From the NCBI RefSeq assembly GCF_003063315.1, contig NZ_NERV01000002.1, forward strand, positions 1 through 64,000: 64,000 nucleotides of DNA, given 5' to 3'. The notes under the pieces were generated by a model. The model was given only the letters and a program-made list of their open reading frames with translations. It made no database searches and was not told the DNA's origin. This document shows positions 27,001 to 30,318 of this stretch, one piece after another (the first letter of the stretch is position 1; each line of letters opens with the position of its first letter). The position numbers were made by a program, and so were the translations under genes. The stretch is from Limnohabitans sp. T6-5 (GTDB taxonomy: Bacteria; Pseudomonadota; Gammaproteobacteria; Burkholderiales; Burkholderiaceae_C).

Positions 27001-30000
27001 ACACCTTGCGCGGTGGTGCGGGCAATGACTCCATCAACGGCGCTGCGGGCAACGACTGGGCCGACTTCACGCCCAACTCAGGCGATGCCACAGGCGCCGT
27101 CACGGTCAACCTCGTGGCGGGCACGGTGCAGGGGGCCACGGGCAATGACTCCTTGTTCAGCATCGAAAACGTGCTGGGCGCAGGGGGCAACGACTCCCTG
27201 GTCGGTGACAGCCTGGGCAACTGGCTCAGTGGCGCAGCCGGACAAGACACCTTGAACGGTGGTTTGGGGGACGACACCCTGACCGGTGGTGCAGGCAACG
27301 ACACCCTGATTGGCGGGGCGGGCAACGACTGGGCCGACTACAGCCAGGCAGCGACAGGGGTGACCGTGTCTTTGGGTATTTCATTGGGCACCATCGGCAC
27401 CAGCCTGGGGGTGGGCTCGGTGGCTGCTGCAGGCAACGGCAGTGTCTGGGGCTCGGAGGGCTCCGACATCCTGACCGGCATTGAAAACGTGTACGGGGGG
27501 TTTGGCGCCGATTACCTGGTGGGCGACACGGTGGCCAACTTCTTGCAAGGTGGCTCAGGCCGAGACACCCTCAGTGCCGTGGGCGGCAACGATACCTTGT
27601 GGGGTGGCGTGGGCGACGACAGTCTGGTGGGCGGATCAGGGGCCGACTCATTTGTGCTCGAGGCGGGCAACGACACCTATATTGGCGGCGAAACCACCAA
27701 CCTGGGCCCAGCCGACACATTGGACCTGCGCGCCTACAGTGGCAATATTTCGGCCTTGGCCAACTACGGCAGCAACGTGGCCAGTGTCACGGTCAACGGC
27801 GGCGTGTCTTACGGGACCGACATTGTTCAGTACATGGATGTGTGGCTGTTTGGCAATGGCAATGTGACATTCCATAACGGTCTGGGCTCAACCAGCACGA
27901 TCACCGGCACCTGGGCAGAGACCATTACCACAGGTTCGGGCAATGACTCCATCTGGTCGGGCAATGGCAGCGACATGATCAGTTCAGGCGCTGGCAATGA
28001 CACGATCAGCCCCGGCGCTGGTGCCGCATCCGATGATGCCGATACAGTGGATGGTGGTGCAGGTGTGGACTGGCTGCTCTATACCTCGACCAACTCCATT
28101 GCGGTGAGTCTGGACGGCGCCTCTGCCAGCTACCAGCAGGTGACCATCAATGGCGCCGCCGCGGGCATGGACTTTGTGCGCGGGTTTGAACACATCTGGG
28201 CCGGCTCTAACGCAGACAAGGTGTGGGGCTCTGCGGCTTCAGAAAGCATCATAGGAGGCGATGGCGCGGACACCCTCTGGGGCGGTGGCGGCAGCGACTA
28301 CATCAACGCGGGCACGGACAACAGCGCCGATTACATCTATGCAGGCATGGGCAATGACACGATTTACACCGGCGGAGGGTTGAACGAGTTTGTGAGTGTT
28401 GCCGGGGGGGACAACTACATCAACATGGGTGACCTGGCCAGCAACAGTTATACGACCTACGACGGCGACACGGTCTACGCAGGTGCGGGCAACGACACCA
28501 TCGTGAACTTCTTGGGGCAACCTTATTTTGCGACTTGGAACAGCCGGAAGCTCACTTACATCGATGCAGGCAATGGCAACAACTGGATTCAAGCGGGGGC
28601 GGGTACCTATGGCGCGGAGATGGTGGTCACCGGCAGTGGCAATGACTACATTGACGTGGGTAAAACGGGTGAGACGGATGGCAGCGGCAACACCGACACG
28701 GTCAACTCGGGGGCGGGCAATGACACGGTGTATGTGGGCAATAGCTACAACAGTACCAGTTATGTGCAGTCCGTGACCGCAGGCGACGGCGATGATCAGG
28801 TGTATGCGTGGGGCGTGGGCTACAACTACATGCTGGGCGGTGCAGGCCATGACACATTGGTGGGCGGCAGTGGCACCAACACCTTGCTGGGCGGCGATGG
28901 CAACGACTCGATTGTGGGCGGGGCCGGTGTGGACAGCATCACGGGAGATGCGGGTGACGACACCCTGATCGGTGGCACCGGCGCCGATTACCTGTGGGGT
29001 GGGGACGGCAACGACTCTGTGGTCACCAGCGGTGTCAGTGCCAGCGTTTTCGGCGGGCTGGGCAATGACACGGTCATCAGTAGCGGCACCAGCAAATACC
29101 TGTTGGGCGATGCAGGGGACGACTATTTTGTGCAAACCGGTGGCGCAGTCAGCGTGATTTCTGCAGGCCTGGGCAACGACACCATCTACACCACGGGCAG
29201 CTCGTCGGTAGAAACCATTTATGGGGGCTATGGCAACGACTTCATCGATGCACGCAACGGCGGCTCAGCCAACGGCGAGTATCTGTATGGTGATGAGTCA
29301 TTGATCGAAACCATTGGCGGCAATGACACCATCTACAGCTCTGATGGCGCGAGTTCGGTGTTTGGCGGGGGTGGCAATGACTTCATCACCACCGGGTTTT
29401 CAGCCGACTCTGTCAACGGTCACACCGGCAACGACACCATCAACACCAATGCCGGTAACGACACGGTGTATGGCGGCTTCGGCAATGACCTGATTTATGG
29501 CGGTGCAGGCAACGACTCCATTTATGCAGGCGAGGACATGGACACCGTGTATGGCGGTGATGGCAATGACAGCATCAGCGGAGGCATTGGCGATGACTGG
29601 CTCGACGGCGGTGCCGGAGATGACAGTCTGGTTGGCGGCGAAGGCACGGTGGGGACCATTTTTGGCAACGACACCATCGTGATGGGCGCTGGTGCCAACA
29701 CGGTCTATGGCGAGTTGGGCTCGGATGTCTTCATCTTCAACTATGACTGGCAAAACGATGCGAACGCAGACACGGTCAGCGGCGGCGCGGGCATGGACAT
29801 GGTCAAGTTCGATGGCGCAGGTCTGGTGCTGGACTTGACGCTGAGCATGCACGCCACGGGCAACTGGTTGAACGTGGAGCGCATTGACTTGACGGGCAGT
29901 GGCAACAACACCTTGAAGATGGCGGCGGTCGATATCGTTGACTTATCTGATTTGGCCATCGGTGATGCAGCCAGCACCAACTTCACCTTGCGGCCTTTCC

Positions 30001-30293
30001 TCATGATTGATGGCAATGCGGGCGATGCGATTGACATGAGCGCCTTGGGCTCGGGCATGACTTTGGCCAAAATTGTCTCTGGCACGCTCAGTTACGACTT
30101 CAACGGCAACACTGTCATCGATGCCGCCGAGTCTGCTGCGGTTCAAAGTACCGCCAAGGTCAGCTTCACCACCACGCAAACGGGTCTACAGACCTACAAC
30201 GTGTACAACGTGCTCAACTCCAGCGCAACGTCCCAGGGCATGCTCTTGATTGATACGGACATCACGCTCACCGGCGCGGTGCTGCCGGTGTGA
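3..30293 (+). CDS. Giant Ig-like/RTX repeat adhesin (5' end outside window)
   Basis: The frame is open from the left edge (first whole codon at nt 3) to a TGA at 30291-30293, so 10,096 residues are visible and the N-terminus is missing. About 89 Ig-like domains of roughly 80-105 residues fill nt 3 to about 24776. Four types can be told apart: A (FSEKV...DV...NGTL, ending YAVDT), B (DDTPTISGTG...VTMPGT), C (CDSGSS..DKIT...EYSTNG..W) and D (GGDDA..P.DA, like BapA/SiiE-type domains). An unmatched Ig-like or cadherin-like segment (24777-25130) leads into RTX nonapeptides GGxGxDxLx (about 25200-29640) and a beta-rich tail ending in hydrophobic residues. This layout is known from type I secreted, calcium-stabilised cell-surface adhesins; secretion and an adhesive role are inferred. 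No secretion genes or LapG/LapD-type genes lie in the window. Most Ig-like domains end in a D..AGN turn typical of Ca-binding linkers. Confidence 0.93.
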   Translation, partial: TVTITFSEKVKDFSNADITAPNGALSSFTASADGLIWTATFTPAVDTEAASNTLSLGTAYSDEAGNTGTVATASYAVDTKAPVFSVQLDDTSNSGALSDRLTQDDTPTISGMGTTGDIIRVTMPGTNEVLSTTVAADGKWSVTPTLAITSGNVSVMAQDAAGNTSPAQTLALVIDKSINTPTIALLCDSGSSVTDKVTSNGTFSVSADSDSLLEYSTNGTSWSTTFTAAEGANTVQVRATDAAGNVATSAAFSFTLDSQTSAFTVALSCDSGTAADKLSRDATLVITGAESGASIEYSTNGSTWTSTYAAAEGLNTVKVRVMDAAGNQRTQDYSFTLDSTAPTPALLTLVCDSGSLGADQLTNNGSINVAAEAGATLEYSTNGTSWGSTFAAAEGANTVSVRVTDKAGNVSSTSSLSFSLDSASPTAPTVGLVCDSGNITGAGTDKISNVGTLSLSSVEAGGQLEYSTNGVNWVTTFAAAEGANNVQVRVTDAAGNAGAVATYSFTLDTQAPAAPVLGLVCDSGALGTDKITQTGSLTASSLEAGATLQYSTNGTAWGSTFAAGEGSNTVYARVVDAAGNTGAASQLVFTVDTQIVKPILTLASDTGTPGDLVTIDASLNVPGSATGSAIEAGAVVEYSTNASSWTNTYSAIEGSNTVYARVRDAAGNIAVSDVLRFVLNTKAGTFTAGLDNNSNSGALTDLSTYYDTPTITGSGSEGDRIKVTMPGTGEVLTTVVDNNGLWSVTPTLAMASGNVQIERTLQAGNAVDATINLAVVIDQTVASPSVSLLCDTGRSNSDKISTVGNLNIGLIETDALVEYSTDGSTWSSTFTAQEGANTVQVRQTDKANNTSTPTVFSFTVDTGKPVPTVSITPIGGDDAVGPADAANPQTTITGSALQASEGDVVQIAVNGHTFSGTVNAVGSYNIGIDTADLVADSDKTLEVLLNASDAAGNQASTSASRSYSVDTSAPQVQSIALDKTLLKAGDSATVTIRFSEKVIAFDVGDLVADNASLSDLATADDGLTWTATLVAHSSIEDTSNLVQLSATYTDNAGNVGTAGTSGNYSLDTKAPTATIKLTDEALQAGESTTLTITFSEKVQDFGNADVTVQNGTLGTLVSSDGIVWTGTYTPNVNTESALNAITLAGSYSDLIGNAGTVGTSGNYSVDTKAPSATVSLKDAQGAPMTSLTAGQSAQLSITFSEAVKDFSNADVTAPNGTLSTLASTDGGTTWTATFTPNANVEVAANSISVNPGAYSDLAGNAGAAASSANYAVDTQGPTASITLSDSALTAGETAQVTIVFSEKVTGFGNTDVAVENGTMSTLATTDGGKTWVGSFTPTAGTADASNVMSVANSYTDVAGNQGASTSSANYAIDLKAPTASIALSDNALKAGESATVTITFSEKVKDFSNADITAPNGALSTFTASTDGLIWTATFTPATDTEAASNTLSLGTAYTDEAGNAGTVATASYAVDTKAPSFTVKLDDASNSGVLSDRLTNIDMPTISGTGTKDDVIQVTMPGTNEVLSTTVAADGTWSVTPTQVIASGSVSIIATDPAGNTSAAQTLTLVIDKAVGTLTLILACDSGSSATDLISQTGHITVGNLEAGAALEYSTNGTDWATTFVATEGANTVSVRQTDAAGNVSAASSLNFTLDTIAPVPTVSINAIGGDDALSPVDAVQTHTGITGSVTDAREGDVVKVLVNGQTFSGTVDALGHYSVSVATADLIADPGSDIEVVLTASDAAGNTQFTSGTRAYAVDITVPTVQSIVLDKSALQVGETATVTIRFSEKVKAFDLSDLTADNATLSNLSTADSGLTWTATLTPTAGIEDTTNVVKVLANYTDLSGNQGTTSASNNYSVETLAPTAIIQLADEALKAGETTTLTITFSEKVSHFSNDDVTVANGSLGTLFSADGIVWTGTFTPATNLEDATNVITLANTYTDLVGNAGSAAQSGNNTVDTKAPTASVTLKDAQGAAITSLTAGQSAQVTITFSEAVQDFSNADVTAPSGTLSTLASTDGGTTWTATFTPNANVEVAANSISVNTGAYSDLAGNAGAAASSATYAVDTQGPTASITLSDSALTAGETAQVTISFSEKVTGFGNSDVAVENGTLSTLATTDGGKTWTGTFTPTAGTADASNVMSVANSYTDVAGNQGASTRSANYAIDLKAPTASIALSDNALKAGESATVTITFSEKVKDFSNADITAPNGALSSFTASADGLIWTATFTPSVDTEAASNTLSLGTAYTDEAGNTGTVATATYAVDTLAPVFSVQLDDASNSAAKTDRLTHDSTPTISGTGTAGDTIQVTMPGTLEVLSTTVAADGKWSVTPTLVIASGSVSVIAQDAAGNTSAAQTLPLVIDTAVATPVIALVCDSGSSASDKISGQSALVVSNLETGATVEYSTNGSTWGSTFIAAEGANTLSVRQTDAAGNVATSAAFSFTLDSQTSAFTVALSCDSGSAGDKVSHDGTLVITGAEAGASVEYSTNGSIWSSTYAAAEGLNNVTVRVMDAAGNQRTQDYSFTLDSTAPTAAVLTLVCDSGSQGSDKLSNNGTISVAAEAGATLEYSTNGTSWGSTFVATEGANSVSVRVTDKAGNVSSVSSLSFTLDSTAPVAASVSLVCDSGSISGAGTDKVSHSAALAVQTAETAGLIEYSTNGVNWATTMAAAEGVHNIKVRVTDAAGNLGAVTDFAFTLDTQAPDAPVLGLVCDSGVLGSDKITQNGAISTSTAEVGATLQYSTDGVAWGTTFTAAEGSNTVKARVIDAAGNAGTVSTLSFTLDTGIRKPNVALSCDSGTSSSDKITRNGALNLNNVDSDAQVQYSTDGQTWTSSFTAVEGANLVTVKVTDAAGNVATSDTLAFQLNTLDAAFTFKLDNASNSGNQNDLLTHDATPTISGTGTTGDIIQVTMPGTGEVLSTTVAADGKWSVTPTMDMASGSVSVTATHAAGVVSAAKTLALLIDTAVAAPTIALVCDSGASSSDTISRDGSIVVGNLEAGAVLEYSTNGTDWATTFVATEGAHTVSVRQTDTAGNVSAASTLDFTLDTTAPVPTVSINAIGGDDALSPADAVQTHTGITGSVSDAREGDVVKVLVNGQTFSATVDALGHYSVSVATADLIADSGSDIEVVLMASDAAGNTQMASATRAYAVDVTVPTVQSIVLDKSALKVGETATVTISFSEKVKAFDLSDLTADQATLSNLATADGGLTWTATLTPTVGIEDTSNLIQVLANYTDLSGNVGTAVASNNYSVETKAPTATIKLADEALQAGETTTLTITFSEKVQDFGNADVTVQNGTLGTLVSTDGIVWTGTYTPNVNTESPLNAISLAGSYTDQIGNAGTVGTSGNYSVDTKAPSAVVSLKDAQGAAITSLTAGQSAQLSITFSEAVKDFSNADVTAPNGTLSTLASTDGGTTWTATFTPNANVEVAANSISVNPNNYSDLAGNAGSAAASANYAVDTQGPTASITLSDNALTAGESAQMTISFSEKVTGFDNSDVTVENGTLSTLATTDGGKTWSGTFTPTAGTADASNLMSVANSYTDVAGNQGASTSSANYAIDLKAPAATIALSDNALKAGESATVTITFSEKVKDFSNADITAPNGALSSFTASADGLIWTATFTPSVDTEAASNTLSLSTAYTDEAGNAGTVATATYAVDTKAPSFTVKLDDASNSGTLTDLMTSDATPTISGSGVEGDLIRVTMPGTLEVISTTVAADGTWSVTPNLAISTGTVSVVAIDAAGNTSTAQSLSLVIDQVIAVPTLTLSCDSGSSSTDNSSRFAALTLAGVEAGAQVAYSTNGVLWTTTFSASEGVNQVTVKVTDGAGNSALSAPLNFTLDTTVAAFAVTLGCDSGTASDLITNTPNLILSGVEAGAHVQYSTDGTSWANDFQASEGANAITVRVTDSAGNQRTQNLAFQLQSVKPTAPVITLVCDGGLSSSDLISAKGGINVSHGTGTVLAYSTDGSTWGTTFVATEGANKVYARATDAAGNVSDASSLSFTLDTTAPVAPVATLVCDSGSSGSDRLSKQALLQTMTSESGGQIQYSTNGSTWLTTFSAMEGANAVQIRVTDAAGNVGAISTFNFTLDTLAPTVPTLALVCDSGSSGTDKISQNGSILATTLESGATLQYSVDGLAWGSTFAAGEGSNTVQARVVDAAGNAGPASTLTFTVDTFISQPTLTLVSDTGTPGDKVTIDGTLNVPGSAGGSAIESGAVVEYSTNGSSWTNTYSAAEGHNTVYARVTDQAGNSAVSDMLSFVLNTKAGTFTAGLNNLSNSGSLNDLITHQDTPVISGTGAVGDRIRVTMPGTNEVLDAVVDINGLWSVTPSLTISSGNVLVARTLQAGSSVDSTISLAVVIDKSAASPTVSLLCDSGASSSDKITTVGNLNIGQIESDAVLEYSTDGSTWSSTFTAQEGLNTVQVRQTDKADNISTPTVFSFTLDTQVPVPSITVAAIGGDDAVGPADAANLSTTITGVALQASQGDLVQVQVNGQTYSGTVNAVGGYNIQIDTLDLVDDADKKLEVFINATDAAGNAANAQASRAYSVDTSAPSVQSVTLDKTVLKAGDTATVTVRFSEKVQAFDLGDLLADNASLSALASTDGGLTWTATLTASSMIEDTSNLVQVFSNYTDLAGNAGTTGSSGNYSLDTKAPTAVIALADEALKAGESTTLTITFSEKVQGFGNEDVTVQNGALGTLSSADGGITWTGTYTPNANTEAALNTIALASTYSDLIGNAGVAVTSGNYSVDTKAPSASIVLKDNSNAVLTSLTAGQSAAVTITFNEAVKDFSNADVNAPNGQLSTLASTDGGITWTGTFTPNANVEVAVNSLSINPGAYSDLAGNAGGAASSANHAVDTQGPTATITLSDTDLQANETAVLTITFNEKVSNFDNTDVRVENGTLSTLSTTDGGRTWVGTFTPSNAQDTSNVVSLSNGYTDVAGNQGSSAVSGNYTLDRLAPTATISLSDTSLTAGESATVTIAFSEAVQGFSNGDVTAPNGTLGTFTANADSTVWTATFTPTANFLALNNTLTLASTYSDLANNPGTTASAAYSVDTRAPSFTFQLNDASNSGVTSDRITSDDTPTISGTGTVDDIIVVTFPGSGEMLSTTVDANGQWSLTPSLTMASGSVSVLAMNSAGAASLPQTLALIIDKAVAKPTVALACDSGASASDRISQSAELVISGLENGAAVSYSTDGAVWASTFTATEGLNTLYVRQTDVAGNVASSSALTFTLDTTAPAPTLNVQPVFGDNAIGPVDAQALTTAVSGDVTQARVGDLVSVFVNGHTYTATVDLSGHYSVELATTDLINDSDKSLDVVLSASDAAGNVANATASHAYNVDIVAPVVQSLSIDKSSLKVGETATVGMVFSEKVTAFDVSDITAANGSLSQLISSDGGITWSAIFTPSLNIEDTSNVLQITATYTDLAGNAGSGLISANYSLDTKAPTAIIQLANEALKAGETTTLSIRFSESVQNFSQDDVTVQNGSLGTLSTADGGLTWTGTFTPLSNVEDASNVITLADTYTDLVGNTGHTGASGNYSLDTKAPMATITLKSAGVAISSLTAGQSADVTVTFSEAVQGFSNADVSAPNGTLSTLTSADGGITWTGTFAANAAIEDATNNITVAAASYTDVAGNAGAAAASANYAIDTQGPSASISFSDVDLLAGETSTVTITFTEKVTGFSNADVTVQNGTLSTLATTDSGRTWVGTFTPGQVQSASNVLSLANSYTDLAGNQGASATSGNYAIDRLSPTASISLSNTAIKAGESATVTITFSERVSGFSNADVSAPNGTLSTFTSSADGLSWVATFTPSANIQVPVNSLSLASTYTDLAGNAGTVASASYAVDTRAPSFTGRLDDSSNTGAKSDLVTSDDTPTITGTGSEGDVITVTMPGTGEVMTATVGANGLWSVTPTLAISSGNVSISATSTGGATAATQTLALVIDKTIATPGVVLFCDSGISAADKITQQGAISVTAEAGATLEYSTDGILWLTTFTANEGLNTLTVRATDGAGNAAVSTPLSFTLDSVVADFTVALLCDSGLATDKVTHSAGLQTTGVVAGDAISYSLDGGSTWLGTFVPVEGGNAFKVRVSDAAGNVRIKDMAFTLDTARPDQPVITLVCDGGLNGTDLITAQGALNVSHEAGATVMFSTDAITWVTTFAAAEGANTVYARAMDLAGNVSEVGSLVFRLDTTAPSNPTVALACDSGSSASDKLSLNGSLQISTAETGGFIEYSTNGSAWATTFAASEGGNTVRVRVTDLAGLVSGVTELVFTLDSQGPMAPALALVCDSGSSGTDKITHSGAIVATTLETGGSLQYSTDGVSWASTFASGEGSNTVKARVIDAAGNAGAVSTLSFTLDTKITKPSLALVCDTGTPSDLVTTQGGLQVIGVDAGAVIDYSTNGSTWISNYSAVEGSNTVYVRSTDAAGNQAISEPLTFTLNTKGDTFTAALDNTSNSGSLTDLTTNDDTPTISGTGKSGDSVQVTMPGTLEVLNTTVDINGLWSVTPVNPISSGLVVVNYTGATNATQNLTVVIDKTVSNPGVSLLCDSGVSSSDKITTIGSLSVSGESGALLEYSTNGNTWSVTYTASEGANSVQVRQTDVAGNISTPVVFNFTLDTTSPAPVLTVGAITGENAIGPVDALAALTAVTGAVTQARAGDAVSVMVNGHTVTGVLDAVGHFSLDVDTADLIADPDKTVDVLVVATDAAGNSHSVSQSHTYSVDTLAPTVQSMAISKASLKAGETATVTIVFSEKVTSFDLGDVSADNAVLSNLISSDGGQTWTATLTPASNVADTSNIITLGHVYSDLAGNGGTGSVSGNYSLDTQAPTAIITLGNEFLKAGESTTLTVKFSEAVQGFSNEDVTVANGSLGTLTSADGGITWQGTFTPTANVEDATNVVALANTYTDVVGNAGSSSVSGNYILDTKAPSAQVTLKDASGAAVTRLTAGQSATLTLAFSEAVQNFDNSDVTAPNGTLSTLASSDGGITWVGTFTANAGIEVASNSITVAAAGYKDLAGNLGGTASSVNYAVDTQGPTASISLSDVNLQAGETAQVTIAFSEKVTGFDNTDVSVQNGTLSTLVSTDGGQTWLGTFTPDAVQSATNALRITTGYTDVAGNNGAAASSANYAIDRLSPVAVVRLSDTALKMGESATVTITFSEKVLGFGSDDVTSPHGTLGSFTASADGLVWTATFTPSAGVESASNTFELANTYTDEAGNSGTVATASYAVDTRAPDFTVKLDDASNTGNLNDLITSVDTPTLSGTGLKGDTIVVTLPATGEVLSTTVDASGAWSVTASLAMSSGTISVVAMDPAGNTSAAQTLAVVIDKTIATPTLGLACDSGASSSDRITSLAGLSLGNVESGASVTYSTDGNTWSTTFAAAEGANTVMLKVTDGAGNTASAMPLSFTLDTAVSNFTLALACDSGASATDAITSNAILALTGVESGATLEYSTNANSNASTWASTFTATEGSNTLSVRVTDAAGNQRTQSLAFTLDTTAAAAPVIALVCDSGLSTSDLISQLGAVNASSAAGTTVQYSTNGSTWTSSFTAVEGVNTLQVRAVDAAGNLSPISQLSFTLDNAAPLAPTVSLSCDSGASTSDKLSKSGGLQVSTPETASLIEYSTNGSTWASTFSAAEGINVVKVRVTDAAGLVGAITDYSFTLDTTGPDAPTVGLVCDSGSLGTDKISNLGTVVASTLEAGATLQYSTDGSTWSTTFAAGEGLNALRVRAIDSAGNVGTPATLNFTLDTLVTKPTLVLACDSGTSGDNISNNGAISVVGASVGDTLEFSTDGTIWMGTFSAVQGSNSVRVRASDAAGNRVVSEVLTFTLDNTAPSPTVTLSCDSGTSAIDQYTNSGGISVAGYAASEVLSYSTDGGATFSSTFFAVDGLNTVKVRAIDGAGNVGLSNSLSFTLDTALNSPKLSLTSDTGSSSTDRVTSNVALSLSFDPGADALADVRTYYKVALANGTLVRDWAASYVQPTLDADYTVSVKVVDKAGNERTDSLDFTRLTVNPTTPTLSLKTDTGRSALYMADRITSDGLVKYAQTYSSGVTVTYQYSTNGGSTWSTPTATFSPITDGAYQVRAIATDMVGNYSTSTPLTFTLDTTGPAAPTVSLLCDAGVDGDLLTNDGRISVSGAEANSLIQYSIDGGNTWTTTFSAIEGINVLQVRTVDVANNNGTDRVFSFLLDLSTQAPTLTLTCDSGGSSSDLISKDGRISVDNVESGGTVSYNLDGGGWLSTFAAPTTDGQHTLQARVTDPFGNVSAITSLTFTLDNTTSRADSFFSSSLLNYAVLNGVATGGAVVGASINVSATINEIVQAGSYIRVALDTGVVVTLTAATDGKLLEGTYTVGANQSTADLTINNILGARLTDLAGNVINEASIPLGFNLGDNSNIVVRWGMSGTTQGDLFNGLVRGIGLNDDFDGLTGSDTISYSTATNAVTINLQTGVATGTDVAASSDSLVSIENAIGGAGADTIVGSADANIIDGGAGTDYVSAGAGDDTLISGAGNDTIDGGTGEDWFIFAGAATAGASGTLSGGALASFADGVGSTDSLMNIEHMLGTAFADTLGGDSANNSIIGGAGTDTLWGGAGNDSLRGDDDNDSLAGGSGDDTLVGGSGSDTFFGDTGIDLVDYEYDLSAVNVDLFASLGTDGYGTQDSLVGIENLLGSKFNDTLMGDAANNLLMGGAGNDYLWGRAGADTLQGGSGDDTLASSGGALLVGGDGSDWANYAQVTVGVSVDLTAGRASVGAATDLISQIENAYGSTFSDRIVGDGQDNILSGGLGNDTILGGLGNDTIYTMGSDSTALIDGGLGDDFMNISAAGVITAGDGNDTITFEQLGGNFSGINLQGGAGTDELQLVGSGQIFDLTVADTVTGGRVLGALTSIEVIDIGSGLNQLKLGSDMANVEVITGQSGAAAFLRIDGVNGKVFLPDGWDILDANADMAADTMQIAGSNYLLYTNKGSTGGNDTVAVQNGVSAVYLSQLSSTSTFWTGTPGPDFATGRGGNDTMNGAGGDDTLRGGAGNDSINGAAGNDWADFTPNSGDATGAVTVNLVAGTVQGATGNDSLFSIENVLGAGGNDSLVGDSLGNWLSGAAGQDTLNGGLGDDTLTGGAGNDTLIGGAGNDWADYSQAATGVTVSLGISLGTIGTSLGVGSVAAAGNGSVWGSEGSDILTGIENVYGGFGADYLVGDTVANFLQGGSGRDTLSAVGGNDTLWGGVGDDSLVGGSGADSFVLEAGNDTYIGGETTNLGPADTLDLRAYSGNISALANYGSNVASVTVNGGVSYGTDIVQYMDVWLFGNGNVTFHNGLGSTSTITGTWAETITTGSGNDSIWSGNGSDMISSGAGNDTISPGAGAASDDADTVDGGAGVDWLLYTSTNSIAVSLDGASASYQQVTINGAAAGMDFVRGFEHIWAGSNADKVWGSAASESIIGGDGADTLWGGGGSDYINAGTDNSADYIYAGMGNDTIYTGGGLNEFVSVAGGDNYINMGDLASNSYTTYDGDTVYAGAGNDTIVNFLGQPYFATWNSRKLTYIDAGNGNNWIQAGAGTYGAEMVVTGSGNDYIDVGKTGETDGSGNTDTVNSGAGNDTVYVGNSYNSTSYVQSVTAGDGDDQVYAWGVGYNYMLGGAGHDTLVGGSGTNTLLGGDGNDSIVGGAGVDSITGDAGDDTLIGGTGADYLWGGDGNDSVVTSGVSASVFGGLGNDTVISSGTSKYLLGDAGDDYFVQTGGAVSVISAGLGNDTIYTTGSSSVETIYGGYGNDFIDARNGGSANGEYLYGDESLIETIGGNDTIYSSDGASSVFGGGGNDFITTGFSADSVNGHTGNDTINTNAGNDTVYGGFGNDLIYGGAGNDSIYAGEDMDTVYGGDGNDSISGGIGDDWLDGGAGDDSLVGGEGTVGTIFGNDTIVMGAGANTVYGELGSDVFIFNYDWQNDANADTVSGGAGMDMVKFDGAGLVLDLTLSMHATGNWLNVERIDLTGSGNNTLKMAAVDIVDLSDLAIGDAASTNFTLRPFLMIDGNAGDAIDMSALGSGMTLAKIVSGTLSYDFNGNTVIDAAESAAVQSTAKVSFTTTQTGLQTYNVYNVLNSSATSQGMLLIDTDITLTGAVLPV
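240..4421 (+). repeat. Adhesin super-repeat L1 (long)
   Basis: This is a 4182-nt in-frame unit (1394 codons) measured from one B domain to the next leading B domain. Domain order is B, six C, B, C, D, then five A domains (A1-A5). Five of the first six C domains carry CDSG; the sixth has SDTG and a longer loop. An A5 domain at nt 3-239 belongs to the preceding unit, so the series continues to the left of the window. Confidence 0.85.
4422..6794 (+). repeat. Adhesin super-repeat S1 (short)
   Basis: This is a 2373-nt in-frame unit (791 codons) with order B, C, D, A1-A5. It equals a long unit without the first B and the six-C block. Its A domains are close to those of L1 and L2 at the DNA level. 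Confidence 0.85.
6795..10961 (+). repeat. Adhesin super-repeat L2 (long)
   Basis: This is a 4167-nt in-frame unit (1389 codons) with order B, six C, B, C, D, A1-A5. All seven C domains carry the Cys of the CDSG motif. Codon choice (AAC, GAC, CAA, ACC) matches L1 and S1. Confidence 0.85.
10962..15137 (+). repeat. Adhesin super-repeat L3 (long)
   Basis: This is a 4176-nt in-frame unit (1392 codons) with order B, six C, B, C, D, A1-A5. From roughly nt 11,040 codon choice moves toward GAT, AAT, CAG and GTG, and individual domains are more diverged than in L1-S1-L2. The sixth C domain again has SDTG in place of CDSG, as in L1. Confidence 0.85.
15138..17507 (+). repeat. Adhesin super-repeat S2 (short)
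   Basis: This is a 2370-nt in-frame unit (790 codons) with order B, C, D, A1-A5. It has the same domain order as S1 but is diverged in sequence; its D domain reads GDNAIGPVDA instead of GGDDA. Confidence 0.85.
17508..21650 (+). repeat. Adhesin super-repeat L4 (long)
   Basis: This is a 4143-nt in-frame unit (1381 codons) with order B, six C, B, C, D, A1-A5. Its D domain reads TGENAIGPVDA. The sixth C domain has CDTG, intermediate between the usual CDSG and the SDTG seen at this place in L1 and L3. Confidence 0.85.
21651..24776 (+). repeat. Adhesin terminal block: one B and eleven C domains
   Basis: A last B domain opens this block but is not followed by the usual B-C-D-A series. Instead eleven C-type domains follow. 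Two of them have SDTG or TDTG instead of CDSG, and one has CDAG. The later C domains are the most diverged of the protein and grade into the stalk next to the RTX block. Confidence 0.8.
25200..29640 (+). repeat. RTX calcium-binding nonapeptide block of the adhesin
   Basis: Runs of GGxGNDTLxGGxGxDxL nonapeptides are separated by longer segments of the type SIENVLGSxxNDTLxG and DYSxxxxGVTVSL, as in type I secreted RTX proteins. In this family each nonapeptide turn binds Ca2+ in a parallel beta-roll that folds outside the cell. A beta-rich segment without nonapeptides (about 26485-26930) interrupts the block and resembles the protein's final tail (29760-30290). Confidence 0.9.
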
Positions 30294-30318
30294 CGGGGCT
30301 ACGGGGAGCACGGCATGT

